Positions 63,331-64,000 of a stretch of 64,000 bases of DNA are shown here, one piece after another. This stretch comes from Paenibacillus sp. FSL M7-0420 (GTDB lineage Bacteria; Bacillota; Bacilli; Paenibacillales; Paenibacillaceae). Numbering within the stretch: position 1 is the stretch's first letter; each line of letters starts with the position of its first letter. The DNA lies in assembly GCF_038002345.1 (NCBI RefSeq), contig NZ_JBBOCJ010000001.1, positions 6,324,001-6,388,000 on the forward strand, in the 5' to 3' direction. The position numbers and the translations under genes were made by a program. Below the pieces are notes generated by a model that saw only the letters and a program-made list of their open reading frames with translations, ran no database searches and was not told the DNA's origin.

Positions 63331-63365
63331 ATCTACTTACAGAAGCTTGTTCTTCATGCCGTTAA

Positions 63366-63947
63366 TTAGGCTCTTTTGCGCAATTTCTGAAATACCGAGT
63401 ATTCGTGATTGGACTTAATATAGTTAATTATCTGTTCGGCGCATTCTGCCGGAGTCAGCTCTTCCGTGTTCACTTCAAGGTCATATTCATCAAAACGATA
63501 GACGATGTCGAACTGGGCATCCACTAGACCAATCTGCCGGTCCCCTCTGGCCTGCTCTCTTCGGATGAGCTCTTCCCGGGAGCATAGGACACCAATAAAC
63601 AGCGTAGTCCGATCAGCAAAATGATCCCAAAACTCATTAAATCTCTTATCGTTGTCGAATACGGTATCCACGATGACATTGAATCCCATTTCGGATAACA
63701 GCTTAATCGTCGAGTAGTACACGGAGACTATGGAGTCATCCAGTATTTGCGAGACCACCTGATGGTCTATTTCCCGTACAGGCTCGTCTGGAAATTTATG
63801 ATTAATGAAATCATTGTAATTCATGAAAAAATCATCAATCGATACATGATAAAACGGAATCTCTTTCTGTTTCGTAAGTTCAGCCGAGATGGAGCTCTTC
63901 CCGGAGCTTGAAGTTCCATTTAGAACAAGCAACATACCTTTATTCAA
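63366..63947 (-). CDS. Chloramphenicol-phosphotransferase-like P-loop kinase
   Basis: A 193-residue P-loop protein. Walker A is LVLNGTSSSGKSSIS (Lys about residue 17), an acidic pair lies in VSIDDFFMNYND, and the Walker B-like VIVDTVFDN and ERE(Q/A)RGDRQIG-type 'RREQARGDRQIG' lid match the CPT family. Such enzymes phosphorylate chloramphenicol's hydroxyl or related small molecules, but most relatives have no proven substrate. TTG start with AGGAGGG at 8 nt. The last 53 bp of the window beyond it hold nothing recognisable. Confidence 0.78.
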   Translation of the reverse strand: MNKGMLLVLNGTSSSGKSSISAELTKQKEIPFYHVSIDDFFMNYNDFINHKFPDEPVREIDHQVVSQILDDSIVSVYYSTIKLLSEMGFNVIVDTVFDNDKRFNEFWDHFADRTTLFIGVLCSREELIRREQARGDRQIGLVDAQFDIVYRFDEYDLEVNTEELTPAECAEQIINYIKSNHEYSVFQKLRKRA

Positions 63948-64000
63948 TTCGTTCCCTCCTATTCATCCATCCATTATAAACCATAGGCGATAGAGGACGG

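Overview
The window looks like a chromosomal segment of a Paenibacillus-type Firmicute. Base composition is moderately high in GC. Ribosome sites are strong AGGAGG/AAAGGAG type, with ATG, GTG and TTG starts. The regulatory style is Gram-positive: two T-box leaders, a LicT/RAT antiterminator with a cre box, and YesM/YesN-type two-component systems beside carbohydrate ABC transporters. No rRNA, tRNA, insertion sequence, prophage or CRISPR array was seen.

Layout. 1-7.3 kb: a truncated chemotaxis receptor, a repeat-rich intergenic stretch, the T-box-controlled DAHP synthase/chorismate mutase gene, a PAS hybrid histidine kinase, a single-domain response regulator and a double DUF2294 protein. 7.6-15.9 kb: a nine-gene minus-strand operon with an SsuABC/TauABC-type ABC importer (one ATPase, two permeases, one lipoprotein), two paralogous flavoprotein-ferredoxin pairs and a shortened alpha/beta hydrolase. 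It has its own promoter and a terminator inside its leader, and is divergent from a luciferase-like monooxygenase (16.3 kb); together they look like an organosulfur or related scavenging locus. 17.4-18.5 kb: three tandem repeat arrays. 18.5-19.8 kb: a TIR-domain protein (possible anti-phage effector) with a small basic partner. 20-29 kb: a cell-wall amidase, an HD-GYP phosphodiesterase, and a YesN/YesM system divergent from a sugar ABC importer whose two transcription units share a 26-bp inverted-repeat motif. 29-38 kb: a possible orphan immunity protein, an Nramp transporter, T-box-controlled glutaminyl-tRNA synthetase, a methyltransferase-TPR protein, an oxalate decarboxylase-like bicupin with an altered lid, and an ArsB-type transporter.

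38.6-50.5 kb: a 26-residue hydrophobic peptide gene, a fourth repeat array, a second luciferase-like monooxygenase, an isochorismatase-like hydrolase, a second sugar ABC importer, a broken small gene, a P-type calcium ATPase, a KimA-like potassium importer and a YdjM-like membrane protein. 50.6-64 kb: VOC proteins, a lipoprotein, methyltransferase, WG-repeat protein, the licT-bglP-bglA beta-glucoside operon, a stalk-domain protein, a TipA-like MerR regulator overlapping a zinc-protease-like gene, and a chloramphenicol-phosphotransferase-like kinase.

The most unusual observation is that four separate intergenic arrays with unrelated palindromic cores (near 1.6, 17.5, 17.7-18.2 and 38.8 kb) all repeat with a period of 51 bp (occasionally 52).
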